From contig NZ_ACCB01000032.1 of the NCBI RefSeq assembly GCF_000173735.1, forward strand, positions 1-52,000: a DNA stretch of 52,000 bases, written 5' to 3'. The notes beneath the pieces are model-generated. The model saw only the letters and a program-made list of their open reading frames with translations, did not search any database and was not told where the DNA came from. A program made the translations under genes and the position numbers. Position 1 is the first letter of the stretch. Every line of letters starts with the position of its first letter. Positions 50,402 to 52,000 of this stretch are shown in pieces. The stretch is from Yersinia aldovae ATCC 35236. Lineage in GTDB: Bacteria > Pseudomonadota > Gammaproteobacteria > Enterobacterales > Enterobacteriaceae.

Positions 50402-51358
50402 TCAATAACCCAAGCTCTTCTTGGATTCATATTCCTGTTTAGCCGTATCGGGCTGTAATAAACGTGATTCTGTCTGGATAAACTTAGGTGGCTGAGTGCC
50501 GTCCTTCTTCAATGCAATTAATGCATCAAAAGCTGGACCGGCCATATTGGGTGTTAATTCAACGGTAGCATTTGCTTCACCACTACTCATTGCTTTGAAA
50601 ATATCTGGCACACCATCGATAGAAACAATTTTGATTTCGGAGCCAGATTTCAGACCCGCTTCTTTAATAGCTTGAATGGCACCAATGGCCATATCATCGT
50701 TATGTGCATAAACAGCACAGATATTTTTGCCGTTTTGCTCTGCTTTGATAAAGCTCTCCATAACCTCTTTGCCTTTACTGCGTGTGAAATCCCCTGATTG
50801 AGAACGAATTATTTTCACATTAGGCGCAAAGGCAATTCCATCAGCAAAACCTTTTTTGCGGTTAATGGCCACACTGGAACCGACAGTGCCTTGGAGTTCA
50901 ACCACATTACAGGGTTTGCCTGCCACATCTTTCAACAACCATTCACCTGCAACCTTACCTTCATATACGCTGTCCGAAGCCACTGCCGCTGTATATAAAG
51001 AGGGGTCATTCACCTCAATCATACGATCAAGCAGGAATACCGGGATTTTGGCTTCTTTTGCTTCCTGTAACACTGGCGTCCAACCGGTTGCCACCACAGG
51101 AGCAATAAAAATGGCATCAACACCTTGGGCGATAAACGATCTTACTGCTTTGATTTGGTTTTCTTGTTTTTGCTGAGCATCCGCGATTTTTAATGTTATT
51201 CCGCGTTTCTCCGCTTCTTGTTTAGAAACTTTGGTTTCCGCAGAACGCCAACCGGACTCGGAACCTATTTGAGAAAAACCTACAACTAATGGAGCTGCTT
51301 GGACTGCACTACACATTGCTGCTGTCACAGCAGCCGCTAACAGTAAACGTCTGTACAT
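50402..51358 (-). CDS. ytfQ: Galactofuranose-type periplasmic binding protein YtfQ
   Basis: YtfQ is the high-affinity periplasmic receptor for the importer; in E. coli it binds galactofuranose. At 318 residues it is the same length as E. coli YtfQ. A signal peptide (MYRRLLLAAAVTAAMCSAVQA) is followed by APLVVGFSQIGSESGWR. The ligand-binding core includes VAPNVKIIRSQSGDFTRSKG and YAHNDDMAIGAIQAIKEAG. GAGGAG precedes the ATG at 51358; an in-frame start seven codons upstream overlaps this site and is rejected. It is the first gene of the operon, so the promoter lies to the right. Confidence 0.94.
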   Translation of the reverse strand: MYRRLLLAAAVTAAMCSAVQAAPLVVGFSQIGSESGWRSAETKVSKQEAEKRGITLKIADAQQKQENQIKAVRSFIAQGVDAIFIAPVVATGWTPVLQEAKEAKIPVFLLDRMIEVNDPSLYTAAVASDSVYEGKVAGEWLLKDVAGKPCNVVELQGTVGSSVAINRKKGFADGIAFAPNVKIIRSQSGDFTRSKGKEVMESFIKAEQNGKNICAVYAHNDDMAIGAIQAIKEAGLKSGSEIKIVSIDGVPDIFKAMSSGEANATVELTPNMAGPAFDALIALKKDGTQPPKFIQTESRLLQPDTAKQEYESKKSLGY

Positions 51359-51842
51359 ATTTATCTCCTCACTTGCCATCGTCGAGCCGCTGACTCATTA
51401 CTATTCTAAAGAACAGTTAATATGCTCATTCAGAACATTGATTGCGCTGAATTTCGGCCAATTTGCAGAGAATGTTATTCTCAAAATATATGATATTTTT
51501 TAAGGTGAGCTTCCTGATAGCTAAAAGGCTAATTAGTTTTAGTACATTTCGTGAAAGTAATAATGAGCAGCGTCACACCATAGAATAACAATCATTTTGT
51601 ACATAAATTCAGCTAAATAGACATGGATTGGGAACGTTACCCTTATATGAGGCAGCAGGATTTTAATGAGAAATATGACTAATAAGAGTGGTTAGTGGAG
51701 TAATGGTAATTTGTGAGTTGACAGGATAAATGGGGATTTATGATGTGAACAATTTGAATAGATGTTAGCTAAACGGGAAATAATACGTAAAAAGAGGCAG
51801 ACGAACTGTATGAAAATAGAACTAAATGGTTACTTTTGACAT
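51359..51842. other. Upstream region of the ytf operon
   Basis: No gene is seen in about 480 bp. It contains the perfect inverted repeat GAGAAT-GTT-ATTCTC (51468-51482) and AT-rich sequence. It must include the ytf promoter and any sugar-responsive operator, which I cannot identify. Confidence 0.5.
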
Positions 51843-51870
51843 AAAAAAACCCTTCGCTTTCACGAAGGGC
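51843..51870 (-). terminator. Terminator of the tRNA-Trp transcript
   Basis: CCCTTCG pairs with CGAAGGG (51850-51856 with 51863-51869) and is followed by seven T on the minus strand, directly after tRNA-Trp. Confidence 0.92.
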
Positions 51871-51878
51871 TATTTATA

Positions 51879-51954
51879 TGGCAGGGGCGGAGAGATTCGA
51901 ACTCGCGACACCCGGTTTTGGAGACCGGTGCTCTACCAACTGAGCTACGCCCCT
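51879..51954 (-). tRNA. trpT: tRNA-Trp (anticodon CCA)
   Basis: This 76-nt tRNA on the minus strand starts AGGGGCGTAGCTCAG and has the anticodon loop CTCCAAA (CCA) and an encoded 3' CCA. In E. coli, trpT lies beside hdfR at the end of an rRNA operon region with aspT. Here it is separated from hdfR by the ytf operon. Confidence 0.97.
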
Positions 51955-51968
51955 AAATAATGCTTAAC

Positions 51969-51998
51969 ATTATGCCTGCTAAAATAAGCAGGCATAAT
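51969..51998. repeat. Perfect 12-bp inverted repeat upstream of tRNA-Trp
   Basis: The arms ATTATGCCTGCT and AGCAGGCATAAT have a 6-nt loop and lie 14 bp outside the tRNA 5' end. If the transcript continues from a tRNA or rRNA gene beyond the window, this would be a spacer hairpin. Confidence 0.55.
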
Positions 51999-52000
51999 TT

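Overview
The window is a chromosomal segment of an enteric bacterium, most probably a Yersinia. Every housekeeping gene matches its Escherichia coli counterpart in length and motifs and lies in nearly the E. coli order (glmZ, proM-leuT-hisR-argX, yifK, enterobacterial common antigen operon, rho, trxA, rhlB, gppA, rep, ppiC, ilvC, ilvY, ilvADEMGL, comM, maoP, hdfR, trpT). The ERIC repeats have the form I associate with yersiniae. I cannot name the species from sequence alone.

Layout. 1-260: the sRNA gene glmZ (minus) with a sigma54-type promoter. 690-1260: a four-tRNA operon (minus; Arg-CCG, His-GTG, Leu-CAG, Pro-TGG in transcription order) with its own terminator and promoter. 1499-2890: amino-acid permease yifK. 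3139-16432: the complete 12-gene enterobacterial common antigen (ECA) operon on the minus strand. It makes UDP-ManNAcA (wecB, wecC) and dTDP-Fuc4NAc (rffH, rffG, wecE, wecD), builds the lipid-linked trisaccharide (wecA, wecG, wecF), flips it (wzxE) and polymerises it (wzyE, wzzE). An ERIC repeat carrying a 79-bp insert sits between rffG and rffH. 16719-18885: rho and trxA with another ERIC between them. 19004-24662: rhlB-gppA (plus), rep (minus) and ppiC (plus), with a pectinase gene fragment wedged between gppA and rep.

25265-32270 is an accessory island between ppiC and ilvC. It holds a chaperone-usher fimbrial operon (pilin, frameshifted chaperone, usher, tip adhesin, second chaperone) followed by an orphan colicin-E/pyocin-type immunity gene. 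That gene has a frameshifted tail, and a second copy survives only as a 3' remnant. 32570-43496 carries branched-chain amino-acid biosynthesis: ilvC with its divergent activator ilvY, then ilvA-ilvD-ilvE-ilvM-ilvG behind the ilvL leader peptide and attenuator. A 460-residue tandem-repeat protein of unknown function is inserted between ilvY and ilvA. 43845-46817: comM, maoP (with a maoS-like site) and hdfR. 46804-51358: a ytfQRT-yjfF sugar ABC transporter inserted between hdfR and a tRNA-Trp gene at 51879-51954.

The conserved backbone is thus interrupted at four points: gppA/rep, ppiC/ilvC, ilvY/ilvA and hdfR/trpT. The least explained items are the repeat protein, the decaying immunity locus, and the structured insert shared by two ERIC copies, whose stems differ by compensatory changes.
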